A model generated the notes under the pieces. That model searched no databases. It was not told where the DNA came from and saw nothing but the letters and a program-made list of their open reading frames with translations. Shown piece after piece: positions 30,070 through 42,106 of a stretch of 57,318 nucleotides of DNA. Numbering within the stretch: the first letter of the stretch is position 1; each line of letters begins with the position of its first letter. Origin of the DNA: Zoopage sp. CT-All (lineage: Eukaryota; Zoopagomycota; Zoopagomycetes; Zoopagales; Zoopagaceae). The stretch is from the NCBI GenBank assembly GCA_004114245.1, contig QZWS01000005.1:1-57318 (forward strand). Reading direction: 5' to 3'. The translations under genes were made by a program, and so were the position numbers.

Positions 30070-30534
30070 TTACTTCTTCTTGGACACACCGACGGTCTTT
30101 CCACGACGGCCAGTCGTCTTGGTGTGCTGGCCCCTGACGCGCAGACCCCAGGCATGACGCAGCCCGCGGTGATTCCTGATCTTCTTCAGCCGCTCCAAAT
30201 CCTCACGCATCTTGTTGTCCAGACCGTTGGCCAGCACCTGGGTGGTTGACCCGTCACGAATATCCCGCTGCCTGTTCAGGAACCAGGCGGGGATCTTGTG
30301 GTCGAGCGGGTTCTGGATGATGGTGATGATGCGCTCGAGCTCGCTGTTGGAGAGGTCGCCGGCGCGCTTGGTGTGGTCAATGTCGGCCACCTTGAGCACC
30401 AGGTTGGAGTAGCGCCTGCCCACGCCCTTGATGGCGGTCAGTGCGAACATGGTCTTCTGCTTGCCATCGACGTTGGTGTTGAGCAGACGGAGGATGTGCT
30501 GGAACTGCGTCTTGTCGGGGACGACGAGCGACAT
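30070..30534 (-). CDS. RPS18: Cytosolic small-subunit ribosomal protein uS13 (RPS18)
   Basis: The 154-aa protein matches the usual RPS18 length. The start ATG at 30532-30534 gives [20 protein letters not shown]; the frame is open further upstream but without homology. Family blocks are [52 protein letters not shown] and the basic C-terminus [20 protein letters not shown]. It is located in the head of the 40S subunit. No intron interrupts the coding part. Confidence 0.97.
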   Translation of the reverse strand: MSLVVPDKTQFQHILRLLNTNVDGKQKTMFALTAIKGVGRRYSNLVLKVADIDHTKRAGDLSNSELERIITIIQNPLDHKIPAWFLNRQRDIRDGSTTQVLANGLDNKMREDLERLKKIRNHRGLRHAWGLRVRGQHTKTTGRRGKTVGVSKKK

Positions 30535-30933
30535 GGCGGGCGGTGGAGAGGGCGAAGCAAAAAGGCCGGTGAGGAGGCCGTCACGCCACCGCACCCCTGG
30601 CAGATAGCTGGCTGAGTTGAGGCGCCGCCAGCCAGCTTGTGTGCAGACGGTGAACGGAGGTATTAATTGGCGCCTCTTTGGAGATTGTGGGATGGAGCGT
30701 GCCGTTGCGTCCGTGACATTGTCGTATCTCTGCAAGGCCTATTGTCGTTCGGTCCTAGAAGGCTGCAGCGCAACACGCCGAGTAGAGCGCGCCTGATGAC
30801 AATCTCAGGAATAGCCAACACGGCCCACTGCATCGAATAATGGCACAATAGAACGCAGCAAGAGCAATCGAGACAACAATCGCGCGTTGACGCGACGACA
30901 TCACACATCCTAACCATTCAACGACACCCGAGC
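30535..30933. other. RPS18 promoter/leader and RPL19 3' region
   Basis: This 0.4-kb gap separates RPS18 and RPL19, both on the minus strand. I see no gene. The 5' side of RPS18 has GC-rich sequence in the first 100 bp. No clear TATA element was identified. Confidence 0.4.
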
Positions 30934-31556
30934 CTAAGCCTCGGCACCGTCCAGGAACGCCTCCTTCTTGGCCTTGATCCTCTCGGCACGCCTCTCCCTG
31001 GCAGCCTTTGTCTTCATCCTGTGGGCCTCTGCTTGATCGGCGATTGCCTTTGACCTGGCCTTCTCGGCCTTTGCCTTGTGGATGTACTCCATCAACACGC
31101 GCTTGTTCTTGAACACGTTGCCCTTGGCCTTGGCATACAGGGTGCGGTACAGATGACGATCAATCTTTCCCTGCTCGCGGTACTTGCGCAGCAGACGACG
31201 CAGGACGCGCTGGCGACGCATCCAGATGATCTCGGAGGGCATGCGCGCCTCCGCGGTACCCCTGCGCTTACCGAGTCCCATATGACGACCCTTGCGCTTC
31301 GCGGCCAAACGCACGCGCACGCGCAGACGCGACGCGGAGACCTTTGGGCGGCGCATGATGAGACCGTCGCGGAAGGCGCGGCGCACAAGCTTGCGGGAGT
31401 TGGCGGCGGCAAGGGTGGTGGTCTCGTTCGGGTCGAGCCAGATCTTGCGCTTGCCGCATTTGAGCACCGAAGCCGCGAGGCGTTTCTGCGTCAGCAGGGA
31501 GACCCTAGCGGCGGGTGGTTAGTAGGAGCGGGGAGGAGGGATGAAGGCCCGTACAT
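30934..31556 (-). CDS. RPL19: Cytosolic large-subunit ribosomal protein eL19 (RPL19)
   Basis: Exons 31555-31556 and 30934-31504 give 190 aa, the normal eL19 length. Exon 1 contributes only the bases AT. A 50-nt intron (GTACGG..CTAG, with a perfect TACTAAC branch site) follows, and exon 2 begins with the G that completes the start codon. The spliced N-terminus [20 protein letters not shown] aligns with the conserved eL19 start, which supports the model strongly. Other blocks are [37 protein letters not shown] and a long basic helix at the C-terminus. It belongs to the 60S subunit. Confidence 0.95.
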
Positions 31557-32597
31557 GATGTTCGCGGCGGATGGAAAAGGGAGGATCAAGCAGGCCGCGG
31601 CAGTCAACACGACCCCTGGCACGATGGCAGACTGCCCTTGCCCGATCCTCGTGTTGTGGCGCAGAGTGGGGATGTTTGGAACTTTTACAGTGCATGTTGA
31701 GCACCCAGTTCGTTCATGCATGCTATGAATGATAATAAAGCTGAGAGCTGAAATATTAGATTACTATACTATATTGCAGAATAGGTATCTTTATGTGCAC
31801 TATTCTGCATCATTAAATACTGTATTTCTAATATAAACTCTAATGAGCATACTGTAATAGTATGTTTTTTTTATTGTATTACTAATGATGTGTGCAGCGA
31901 GAATGCATAGGCAACCAGGCATATATTTCTCAAACTTCAGGTATTGGCCCTGGCTCCACTCCATAGCAGGTTAGCTGGGAAAGGAGAACTGTGCAAGAAT
32001 GCGGATCTGTGGTCTTGCAGCATACAATTGTATCGCCATTCTCGCTGTCTGCAATTGCTCCATGGACGCGTGTGACACTCCATTTGTAAACATCTACAAC
32101 TGAGCCAGGGTTCTGAATTGCTGTAGAATACTCTGTCGGGGTCATTTTAATGCACCATGAATTGCCCCTGGGTCTGCCGGGGCGGGAGGTGAAAAAGCGC
32201 AGCAGTCTTTTCAGCCCATATTGTATTTATCATTTCTTGATCCCAATCCAGCCACCCCAATAAACTCGGTGTATCTACCATTATGCTGGCGGAGGAACAT
32301 TGCGTAGGAGAAAGAATGCTGCCATCGTGCCAGCATGCGCAGCCGTCTACGGCGATCTGGTTATCGGTCCTCGATCTCGGTCCAGATCGAAGAGCCAGCC
32401 GATGCCAATCTCGTACTTGCTCGTTCAACGGCGCTGGATGCCCGATCGAGTATATTGCAGATTGCAGCGGCAGATCGATCGAGAGAGTGAGCATATCGAT
32501 CGAGGGAGTGAGCGATGGCGATCGATTTAATATCAGCGAATCAGCTAAAAGCATCCGCGGCAGCCCTGTTTCCCACCGCCCTCTTCTCTCCACCACA
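31557..32597. other. Intergenic region, AT-rich core, with repeated motif upstream of the CsbD-like gene
   Basis: About 31720-31900 is very AT-rich. A 71-codon ATG-started minus-strand frame at 31930-32145 has no recognised motif and is doubtful. Close to the next gene the motif ATCGATCGAGRGAGTGAGC occurs twice as direct repeats, at 32474-32492 and 32495-32513, on a 21-bp period. These could be regulatory sites for the stress-type gene downstream. Confidence 0.4.
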
Positions 32598-32909
32598 ATG
32601 TTTTCCAACCCATCTCAGCAGCATGCCCAGGGCAAACTCGACGAGACCAAGGGCAACATGAAGTCCTCGATTGGCGACGCGGTCGGCTCCCCCGGCCTCA
32701 GCACCGAGGGCAAGTACGACCAGGCCAAGGGAATTGCGCAGCAGCAGGCGGCCGCCGGTGGCGGGTATGCCGCCGGCGTGAAGAACCAGGTGGTTGGTGC
32801 GGCGAATGAATATCTGGGAAAGATGACGGGAAGTGAGGAGCGGCAGCTGGATGGAGCGGTGCAGAAGAACCAGGGCATTCTGCAGAAGGATATGCACAGC
32901 GGCAACTGA
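32598..32909 (+). CDS. CsbD-like stress-response protein
   Basis: The 103-aa hydrophilic protein (MFSNPSQQHAQGKLDETKGN) has the CsbD-family signature of repeated K-x-D/E-x-A/T-KG motifs: KLDETKGNMKSSIGDAVG, KYDQAKGIAQQ and GVKNQVVGAANEYLGKMTG. Fungal members are small soluble proteins often raised under stress or in spores; a Ustilago relative was described as binding cruciform DNA. The biochemical role here is not shown by the sequence. The ATG lies in a good context (ccacaATG), and duplicated motifs occur 85-125 bp upstream. Confidence 0.8.
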   Translation: MFSNPSQQHAQGKLDETKGNMKSSIGDAVGSPGLSTEGKYDQAKGIAQQQAAAGGGYAAGVKNQVVGAANEYLGKMTGSEERQLDGAVQKNQGILQKDMHSGN

Positions 32910-33189
32910 GGTGTGTGTGTTGCCAGCGAATATGTACATATTTCGTTGCTATTATGTGTTGATTTGCGGTGACATGCAGAAGGCAGATTACTTAACACAT
33001 CGCGTCCGTGGCTGGAGCGAAGGATGAGGCACTCGTAGTATGAAACGGCGGCGTATAGTGAGCAATGCATTCTTCTTTGCCGAACTGAGCTTATTGCCCC
33101 ACGCATCCAGTACCTTCTGACCAATCCAAGGGCCAGACCGTGGTCATCCATGGGCTACGATGGGCAAACACTCTTAGCCTTCCCATCAC

Positions 33190-35101
33190 ATGTCCACTGC
33201 CACCGCCACTCCGCCTCGCGTCAACAACCCAGAACCACGCGCCTCCCGCTTCCACCGGCACCGCTTCGACTATATCATCATTGGAGGCGGTACTGCCGGC
33301 TGCATCCTCGCCGCCCGTCTCTCCGAACGCCCGGATGTTTCCGTCCTCCTCCTCGAGGCCGGCATCAGCGATGCTTCCTACATATTCAGCCGCATTCCGC
33401 CAACCCTAACCCGACTGTTCAACACATCTGCTTCGTGGGATTTCCACAGTGAGCCAGAAGCAGGGCTCGGCGGCAGGAAGATATTTAGCCCGCGCGGCAG
33501 AATGCTTGGCGGGTGTTCGTCGCTCAACGCTATGATTTACCATCGCAGTGCTCCGAGTGATTATGACGCGTGGGCAGAAATCACCGGGGATGCGTCTTGG
33601 CGGTACGAGAATATGATTGGGTGCTTCACGCGCTCGGAGCATTTGCATCGGCACAAAGACATGCAGCCTCTGTCAGGCGACGAGCATCGCTATCATGGTG
33701 TGGATGGGTTCTGGCACTTGACCTATCCCGAGGTATGGGCGCCGCAGACAGCGTCCTTTTTGCAGGCATGTGCAGAGGCTGGTGTTCCGCTGCTAAAGTA
33801 TTTCAGCAACGGAGAGGCCGGGACCCTCGGTGCGGCCAAGTTCCCGCGCAGTATCTACAAGATGGAGCGCATGACAAGTCGGCGTGCGATGCTGTCAGAT
33901 TCCGTGTTGAAGTCACGCAAAAACCTCGTCGTTGGCGTCAGATGCCATGTGACGCGAATCCTGTTCGAGGATGTCGGCAGCGCTGCGGGACCGCGCGCCG
34001 TTGCAGTTCAGTTCAAATCACTGCAGAATGGAAAGTCATACACTGTGCACGTCAATCAGGAGATCATTCTATCCGCCGGTGCTATCCAATCGCCACATCT
34101 TCTCCTGTTGTCCGGCGTTGGGCCAAAGCAGCAGCTAGCCGAGCACAGTATCCCGCTTGTCCATGACCTCCCAGGCGTCGGTGGCTCGCTCTTCGATCAT
34201 GTCGCTTGCTCACTGACCTTCCATGCTCGCAATGGTACCACGTTCAACAGAGTCGACAAATTCCCGTATGCTGTGCCCGACATAGTCAAATGGCTAATTG
34301 GCGATCCCACCTCGCGCATTCAGTCCAATCTCGGCGAAGCAGCCTGCTTCATTCGTGTATCATCCGGCCTGGATGGACGTCCAGAGGCTGGTGAGCGCAT
34401 GGATCGTGCCAGTAGCTCGAGCGCACCACATGTCGAGATATGCAACATTGCCGCGGCTTTGATTGACCATGGAAGAGTTCGTCCCTCCGGCGATATGTTC
34501 ACCTTATCCGTTGTCCTGCTCAACCCTCGATCTTCTGGTCGCATTGTCCTCTCGTCCAAGGATCCCATGAAGCCGCCAAAGATTTGCGGGAACTATCTGT
34601 CAGATCCTCGCGATATCGAAGTTCTTACGGAAGGCGTTCAGCGCGCATTGGACATCGCTAATCAGCCCAGCCTCAAAGCATTGTATCCAGCTGACGCCAA
34701 GCACCCGATGTTTCATCCGTCGATGGGATTGCATCGCGATGACACTACTGGTATTCGTAAATGGATCCGAGAGACGTCAAACACCTTGTATCATCCAACG
34801 TCAACATGCAAGGTACGCTGATATTGTTCCTGGCGCAATCGTTTACCGCAACGTAGATGGGTGCCGTTGACGATGGAAAGGCAGTTGTTGACTCCAAGCT
34901 CCGTGTGCGTGGTGTCCGTGGCCTTCGCATTGCTGGTTTGTATATATTCTGTCAAGTCACCTTGCTCATAGCTGCACATCAGATGCAAGCATTATGCCGT
35001 ACATCGTTTCGGGCCATACCATGGCGCCAGTGATCGCCATTGCGGAAAAGGCCGCAGAGATGATTATTCAAGATTCAAAGATTCCTGTCAAGCTTAGCTA
35101 A
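33190..35101 (+). CDS. GMC-family FAD oxidoreductase (choline dehydrogenase-like)
   Basis: Exons 33190-34812, 34857-34935 and 34983-35101 give 606 aa, with introns of 44 nt (GTACGC..GTAG) and 47 nt (GTTTGT..TCAG). The N-terminal Rossmann motif is [19 protein letters not shown] followed by VLLLEAG. The two GMC signatures are present as [17 protein letters not shown] and [15 protein letters not shown]. The C-terminal catalytic region reads TLYHPTSTC then, after splicing, [16 protein letters not shown], with the expected His/His pair. It oxidises an alcohol; the substrate cannot be inferred. No signal peptide is visible, so the enzyme is probably intracellular. Confidence 0.93.
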
Positions 35102-35188
35102 TGCTCGATTTGTATGTCAGTTACATCACTTCCAGGGCTGCTTAAAATACGCAGCCTGATCATGCCCAATAAAATAGATCGCTTTTCA

Positions 35189-38100
35189 TTATACAATATA
35201 GATAGGCTGATTTACGCATCTCGCACAACATTCAGCATACCGCGCTTCTCCTGCTCCCGTGAACGTTGTAAGAGCGGTGCCTACGCTTGGTACTGCTGCC
35301 GTCACCCGCCCGCCCAGCGCCGCTTCCAGTGCAACCACTGTTCGCTCCAGACGTCTTGTGCTATTGCGCCAGGCATCTCGCTCGTCTTCGACCATAGCAA
35401 GCCTCGCCAAGCGATGATCCGCTTCGGCCAGCTTCTCGCGCACACGGAAATGCTCTGTCAGCAGGGCCTCGTACTGGCTTTGCTGCAGGAGATCGGTGTC
35501 ACTCACGCCAGGAATTTCTTCCAACAAGCGTGTACGTTGCTGAACTTGATCCAGGTCTGCCTGCAACTTCTTACGCTCTTTGGTCAGCTGTCCGACTTTG
35601 GCCGTCATAGACTGAGACCGTGCCTTCTGAGCATCTCGATCTTGCACTGCTGCTCGCAAGTCAGTTTCCATCTTGAGACGATACTGTTCATGCTCGTGAC
35701 GCGTCTGCTCCAACTCTGATGTATACTCATCCTTCTCTTTCTCCAAAGCATCCTCGGCGTCACTCAGCCTAGACCGAAGTTCATCGGCACGATGCTGCAA
35801 ACTATTGACCTCCGATGTCAGTGAGCTAAGCATCTCCTCCATCTCCGAGCGAGTTTTCTGCTCCGCTTCCAAGCTTTGCACTGTTAGGCTGAGCTCATTC
35901 CGGAGTTCCACGTTGGCGACATTCTGTTCCTCTAATGACGAATTCGCATCCTTCAACTCGACTTGGCAGCTCTCCGTTGCTGCTTCAAGTTGCTGGACTG
36001 TCGTCTCCAGCGCACGAACGCGGGCTTGCGATTCCTTTTTCTCGCCTTGGATACCCTTCAGTTTCGCCTTCAGTTCTTGAGATGTAGTCACGCTCCGCGA
36101 CAGCTCGGTATCTTTTTTGGCAAGCGATTCCTGAAGCGCAGTGACTCGCTGGTGCCAATCCTTCTCTGCCTCGGCCTTTTCCACCTCAGCCTTAGTAACG
36201 ACGACCGTCATATCGTTAACTGCTTTCCGCTGCCCCTCCAGCTCGATAAGGGCACGCTCGTGCTCTTTCTTCAAGTCGCTGGTGGTGCTTTCGAGTCGAG
36301 TCTTGGCTTCTAATTCACCCTGAATCTGCTTTTGCAGCTTGCTTATCTCAACCTGAGCCTGGTCAGTATCGCGCAATGCCTTACTGAGCGCTTCTTCTGC
36401 AAGCTCTGCTTCACCTCGGTTTGATGTGATTTTCTCGCGCAGTAGGACAATTTCAGCTTGGGTTTTATGCAATTCTTTCTCCTTCATCTTGGCTTGTGCA
36501 ACCGACTTTCCCTTTTCCACTTTTATCGACGTGATTTCACGTTGACGGTCATCGGCTAGTTTTTGCAACGTTTGCTTGGCCTTGACAAGTGTCTCTTTCT
36601 CTTGCGTGAGCGCGGTGCTCTGAGAATTTAGCGCGTCGATATTCTTTGTCAACTCGTCGCTATGGGTCAATGCATTTTGAAGAAGATCTCCCTTGGCTTG
36701 AATGTCCGCCTCGAGTTGGGTAGATTTCTTCGTCAATTCTTCCATCATAGATAGCTTTCCGGCTAAATCCTCTCGAATCTGTTCCAATTTTGCTTCTAGT
36801 GATTGAGAATGCGTTGCATCTGTCGCCAATCGGCCCTCAAGGTCGGCGATAGCCTGTCGCAGGTCAAGTTCTGCAGTTTTATGGGCGGCGGAGCTTTCCT
36901 CTGCATCGCATCGAAGTTGAGCCGTTTCAACAGAAAGCTCCTTGACCTTTGCTTTATGCATCTCGATATCGCTCTTTCGCTGCAAGACATCAGCGGCGGA
37001 ATCTGCAAGCTCGGTCGACAGTGTTTCACACCGTGCGGTAGCTTCATCGCGCTCCTTGCTAATGCTGACAATCTGCGCGCTCGACGATGCCAAGTTTTCA
37101 TCAAGCTCGTCCTTCTCTCGCCTCAGGGAGGCCAACATCTGCTCCGTGCTTTCTTGCTGCGAATTAAGCTTCTCAATTTGTTCAGTATGCTGATCCTTCA
37201 GCTGCTGCAGTTTCCGTGATACGTCATCCCTCTCTATAGTAATCGCTTTGATATCCGCCTCAAGGGTTTCCACCTTTTGTCGTTCAACCGTCAGGCTTTC
37301 CTTGACCAAATCTTGGTCCTGAAGCAATTGGTAGTATTTTGTCTTTGACGACTCGAGCGTCTTGTTGACTGATTCCAACTGGCCAACTTTGGCAGCAAGA
37401 TCGCCTCGAACTTGATTCGCTTCCTCATTTGACTGCTCCAATCGAGACTTCAGTTCGGCTACCTGCGCGATATATAACTCGGTTGAATTGCGTGATTTTT
37501 CCGTCATGGCTTTTTCGGCACTTGTCGATCGCTCTTTTTCTGCGACGAGTTCGGTTTTCAGCTCTGAGAGAGTCGCGCTCGCCGAGTCACGCTCAATTTC
37601 AACAGCCTCTAGTCGGCGAGATGCCTCAGCCGCTTGCGTTGACATGTCCTTTTCGAGCTGAGCGATCTGCTCTCGTAGGCTACTCATCTGACTTTCCGCG
37701 GCGGTCAACGACGTTTTTAGCTTGGCGCCATTCGTAACTTCTTGATCGAGCTGGGATCGATGAAGATCAGCAGTGCTTTTTGATTCACGTTTCAAACCAT
37801 CGATGAGCTCGTTAGAATGCTGCAGCTGGTTGGAAAGGGCGTCGATTTTCTTCTGCTTCTTATTCATCGCCGACGTTAGCTCATCAATGCGCGCCGATAA
37901 CTCTGTGGCAGAACTTATTTTCCCAGACCGCTCCGATTCCAGTTGCTTTTCCAGGTTTGCCTTCTCGGAGGTACTGAGGTCAATATCAGCCTCTAATTCA
38001 TCGACACGTGCGTTGCGAATATCCAGCCGATCTTTGAGCGACTTCAGCTCTTCTTGCAATTTTGCACTGTCGGCTTCGTGCTGATCGATCTGCGCCTTGC

Positions 38101-40101
38101 TAGTATTGCGCTCCTTGTCTAGCGTGTTTGCAATCGCATCGCAATCAGTTCGCAGTGTCGCGACTTCACCTCGAAGTTCTGCCTCAAGAGCGCCAAATTT
38201 GCTCGTATCCGTAGTCAATAGCTCGCTCGCCTTTAAAAGGTCGGCTTGGACCGCAGCAAGCGACTTGTTTGATGCATCCAGTTCTTTCTTGATGCGGCTG
38301 GCCTCTGATGTCTGCTTTGCCAGCTTTGCTGTCAATGACTGAACAGACTTCTTCGCGTCCTCATGGGCAGAGTTCGCGGTGCGCAGAGTGCTAGACTCGT
38401 TCTCTAGTGCGACTTGTTTAGCAGACAGATCACGTTGCGCTTTGAGAGCAGATTCTTCGAGCGACGCAATCGAGGCCTTGAGGTCCGATACCTCCTTCTC
38501 AAAGGTACCTTTAACTTTCAAGGACTCTGTCTCGGTCGAGCTGGCAGCTTTCTCAAGCGATGCGATCTTAGACTTTAACTCGGCGGATTCTTTATTCAGT
38601 TTAGCTTGTGACTTGCTGAATTCGGCTTCGGCGATGCGGGCCTTGTCTTCTATAGACTTTATACGAGCTTGCAGCTCAACGACCATCGCAGATTCCTTCT
38701 GCAAATTGGTCTTGAGCTCAGCCATAGTGGATGCGTGTGCAGCAGCCGCACGGACAGAATCCTCTCGCTCAGCATTGAAACCGTCTTCTAACGTTGTCAT
38801 TTTAACATTGGCGGTCGAAAGCGACTCTGTTGCTGTAGTAAGGGCGGTCTGGACCGATTGCTTCTCGGACGTTATCGTTTCGATTGTCTGTCGAGAGCTA
38901 TCAAGTGAGGCCTGCAGCTCTGATACTAGAATGGCTCGCTCGGCGTCAAACGATTGCCGCGCAGCAACGAGCGTGGATTCATTTTCAACTGTCAAGGACG
39001 CACGAGCGGCGTCTACGGCTGTTTGAAGCTCAACTTGACTCGCATTGCGCAGGTCCTGCAACTCGCGCTCCAATTCTGTACAGCGAGAGCGAGAAAGCGC
39101 TAGATCATTCTCGATAGCTTGCCAGGCGATCCCAGTATCCGCGGCAGCTTTATCCTCAACGGATTTTGAATCTTCTAGTAAGCCGTCAGCAATGTGATTC
39201 ATAATTTCGAATGTATGCCTTTTGATGTGGATGATTCTTGGGATTTGAGGGTGCTGCCTCGTCGAGGACGAACAGAAACGACCAGTTTGGCATCGTCAGC
39301 CAACACACCAGGGTCCTCGTCATCCAGCTGAGCCGGCGTCGGTATTTCCCGCACAGATCGCTCTAGCGTCTCCACCGTTCGACTGACAGGAGGCGCAGGT
39401 ATGCGATCCGAAGTGGACAGATCCATGCCCGAGTTCCCACGAGACCGCGACGACGAGGGGGCCATCGTTTCCTCGGTCGCCAGATCGTTGCCAGCGTACG
39501 TGTCGATGGTCAATGGCGCCGACGGACGCTGGGAAGAGGTGCGCCGCGCCATGGGAGTTGTCGACATAAAGTCGATACCACGATTATACGCCGGCGGGCT
39601 GCGATTCATCGTCGCTGGTGCAGACCCGGGAGCCATCCCGCCATTGGGCATCATCGGTCGATGATAGTGCTGGTTCATCATCATCATCCCGCCAGGTGTC
39701 GCCTGCATTCGGGGCGATATCCCGTCTGATTGCTGCGGCACCATTGACCCGGGATTCGGGGGTCTTGGACTGGCAGCGATGCCACCGCCGCCTTTGGATG
39801 GCGCCATGCGCGGGGACATGGCAGCCGCCGCAGCCGCAGCAGCAGATTCCGCCACGTCGTGTCCATACGGGTTCATCGACAGTGATCCGCGGGAAGCTGC
39901 GGGGGGCATTCCCGCGGTGGATGGCTGCGAGGTGGATGGTGGCGACGCAGGATGCAGGGATGGTGGCGCGGGGGTTGCCCCGGCGACGCGCTTCTCCTGA
40001 AACGTACGCAGCTGCAAGACGTCAGCCGAGGCGCTGCTGGATGAGGGACACACTTTTCTACGCGCGGCCTCAACTTGGCGGCGCCGGTCATCGGTCGACA
40101 T
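35189..40101 (-). CDS. Very long coiled-coil protein, golgin/GM130-like N-terminus
   Basis: Exons 40054-40101, 39219-40011 and 35189-39174 give 1608 aa. The first intron is 42 nt (GTGTGT..GCAG). The second is 44 nt and uses a GC donor (GCATAC..CTAG); without it two frames appear to overlap by ATGA. After splicing the N-terminus reads RRRQVEAARRKLRTFQEKR, close to the basic N-terminal motif of GM130-type golgins. About 250 disordered Pro/Ser/Met-rich residues follow. Then comes an almost uninterrupted coiled coil of about 1250 residues, and a short non-coiled C-terminus (LERTVVALEAALGGRV). The architecture fits a membrane-tethering golgin. A spindle-pole or myosin-like coiled coil is the main alternative. 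Confidence 0.7.
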
Positions 40102-40317
40102 GCCGAAGAATGGAAAGAGTACAGCAGCGCCATTTACCTACGGTTGATTGCGCGTCGACGACGCTCAGCAAGGACTTGCATAGGCCATCAGCCAATTGCT
40201 TGGCACGTGTACAAGCTGCAAGCTACAAAGGTCTATGTAATTGTACAAGCTGGGACCGCACAATCGACTCTGTCCATCTCCTACTTCAGACAGCGTCCGC
40301 TCTCGCTGCGAGTCCGC

Positions 40318-41991
40318 TTAACCCAGATTGGGCTGCCAAGGCTGGTCATGTTCAGACTTGGCCGTGTCAAAAACGATGCCGAATGACCCGCCTTTGATCC
40401 CGAGACTTGCTCCGGCGGCATCAATCAAGGCACATCTTTCCTCAGCCCTTTCCATTTTCCATTGTGCCAGCGGCGAATGGTCTGAAACGATGTCATACAA
40501 GTATCCGGTGATGTTCGTCAGAAACTCGCCAAGCAGCGCGCACGATAATGCTTGCCTCCCAACTGTCTCGTCAATCACCATATGTCCGCCCTGATGGATA
40601 AGACGGCTGAGGATGCCGAATACGACAGGGAATGACGCAAGTATTATGGCGACTAGTGCCAAAATGATGGCCCACACGGCGACCTGCGTTCCATTACGAG
40701 TCTCTCCGACCCGATAGCCGGGGGCAGACTCGGCATCGACTCGGGATCCGCCAGCAAGACCAGCAAGCGTCGCGCGACTCAACTCTTGCGCCGCGACTTC
40801 GGAGAGCGTCAGGCTATCTCCTTGCAGTCCGATCTTGAACAGGTCCTGGTATACTCTGTCCTGGGTCTTGGACAAAGCATAGAGCCCAGCGTGCGCCATG
40901 GACACGTTGGCAGCGGAAAGCGTGCTATTCACTCCATCAGCATACCCGAGGCTGAATTCGCGGGTTAATAGCCGGCCGAAGCATACCAAGAGGATGGCAT
41001 CGTCGCCGCCTGGGGTGCGCACGTATTGTTTGTCCTGGCTGCTCAATCCGCCGCCGGAAAAGGACATACCGAGGTGAACAATGTACAGCCCGTCGTCCGA
41101 TACTGGTGTTGTCGTTCCGTTCAGTCCTGCAACCTGAATACTCGCCTTTCCCCATTGTTGCGCGTTGCCGGCAAAGCTGCCAAGAAATGATGGGCATGTA
41201 TAGCTTGTGAGACTCGCACCGCTATTTGTTAGATTGCACGCTGCTGAACGAGCGGTGCACTCAAACACAGCGGAGAGACCAGCCTGTTTGATCGAATATG
41301 CATCGGATGGCGTCCGTGTCGTAAGCGAGTAGCCAATATCAGAGGAGGTGATGCGAGCGACCGAGTCGGTGTCGTCCATTAGACGCTGAAAAAGCGAAGG
41401 GTTGCGCAGGGCAGAGGTCGAGCCAGTGCTGGAGACAGTGCTGGAGGCAGCGCTGGAGACAGTACACGTATGAGCACCAGCACCATCACATGCAGCATAG
41501 TCCAGCACGACATTGTAATTGTTGGGCTTTATAGCGATAGCAGATGTGACCGGGATCATGGTGTTGCCAACAGAAGACGCCGCATGAAGGACGACATCGG
41601 CCCCGCTAAAAAGGTATGCCGAGCTCAATGCCACTGTGACAGCAACCGCAAGCTTGGTTCGGTCTCCAAGACGCAGTATAGCTCCTGTAAGCGAGCGCGT
41701 TGATATTGCGCTCAGGAGCCCGCTGAAGCCAGGGCCGCCAGGAATAGACCCGGTTCGCGTTGCTCGCAAAAGCCCGGTGAGAACGGTGCACCACGCTGCG
41801 CTGATCAGCACTGCAAGCACCCGCAGTGCTACCGTGGATATTAAGAGAAAGTACTGTAGCTGGATGGGGACTAGGATGTATCCATTATTTTGCGGCAGCG
41901 ACGATAGGAGAGCGATGAGTGCAGCGCAGACGACAGTGGCGGCCACGAGAAATGCGGCCTCCCCGACCAGCTGCCGTGCATTCCGTGCCAT
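40318..41991 (-). CDS. Fungal-type integral membrane protein with large lumenal domain
   Basis: The 557-aa frame starts with ATG at 41989-41991 and needs no intron. Hydrophobic segments lie at about residues 10-31, 45-72 and 113-133. A Ser/Thr-rich region of about 290 residues follows, with several cysteines and possible N-glycosylation sites (NLT, NGT, NST, NVS). One more transmembrane segment lies near 445-467 (VAVWAIILALVAIILASFPVVF), before a cytosolic tail of about 90 residues. The family is not recognised. The layout suggests a plasma-membrane or vacuolar protein. Confidence 0.65.
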   Translation of the reverse strand: MARNARQLVGEAAFLVAATVVCAALIALLSSLPQNNGYILVPIQLQYFLLISTVALRVLAVLISAAWCTVLTGLLRATRTGSIPGGPGFSGLLSAISTRSLTGAILRLGDRTKLAVAVTVALSSAYLFSGADVVLHAASSVGNTMIPVTSAIAIKPNNYNVVLDYAACDGAGAHTCTVSSAASSTVSSTGSTSALRNPSLFQRLMDDTDSVARITSSDIGYSLTTRTPSDAYSIKQAGLSAVFECTARSAACNLTNSGASLTSYTCPSFLGSFAGNAQQWGKASIQVAGLNGTTTPVSDDGLYIVHLGMSFSGGGLSSQDKQYVRTPGGDDAILLVCFGRLLTREFSLGYADGVNSTLSAANVSMAHAGLYALSKTQDRVYQDLFKIGLQGDSLTLSEVAAQELSRATLAGLAGGSRVDAESAPGYRVGETRNGTQVAVWAIILALVAIILASFPVVFGILSRLIHQGGHMVIDETVGRQALSCALLGEFLTNITGYLYDIVSDHSPLAQWKMERAEERCALIDAAGASLGIKGGSFGIVFDTAKSEHDQPWQPNLG

Positions 41992-42106
41992 TTATTTAAT
42001 ATTAATCTCGATTCGGCCTGTCTCAGGCGCGCTCTGTAAATCGCCGTGGCTGATGGCAACTGGATGTCTATGGTGCTAATTCGGTGAGCTTCGATGTCCA
42101 GAACTG

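Noticed and set aside
32147-32608. 153-codon minus-strand frame over the CsbD-like gene's 5' region
   Set aside because: It starts at TTG rather than ATG and covers a promoter with direct repeats; no recognised motif.
39199-39202. ATGA overlap suggesting a bicistronic coupled pair
   Set aside because: A phase-compatible 44-nt GC-AG intron merges both frames, which is simpler for a eukaryote.
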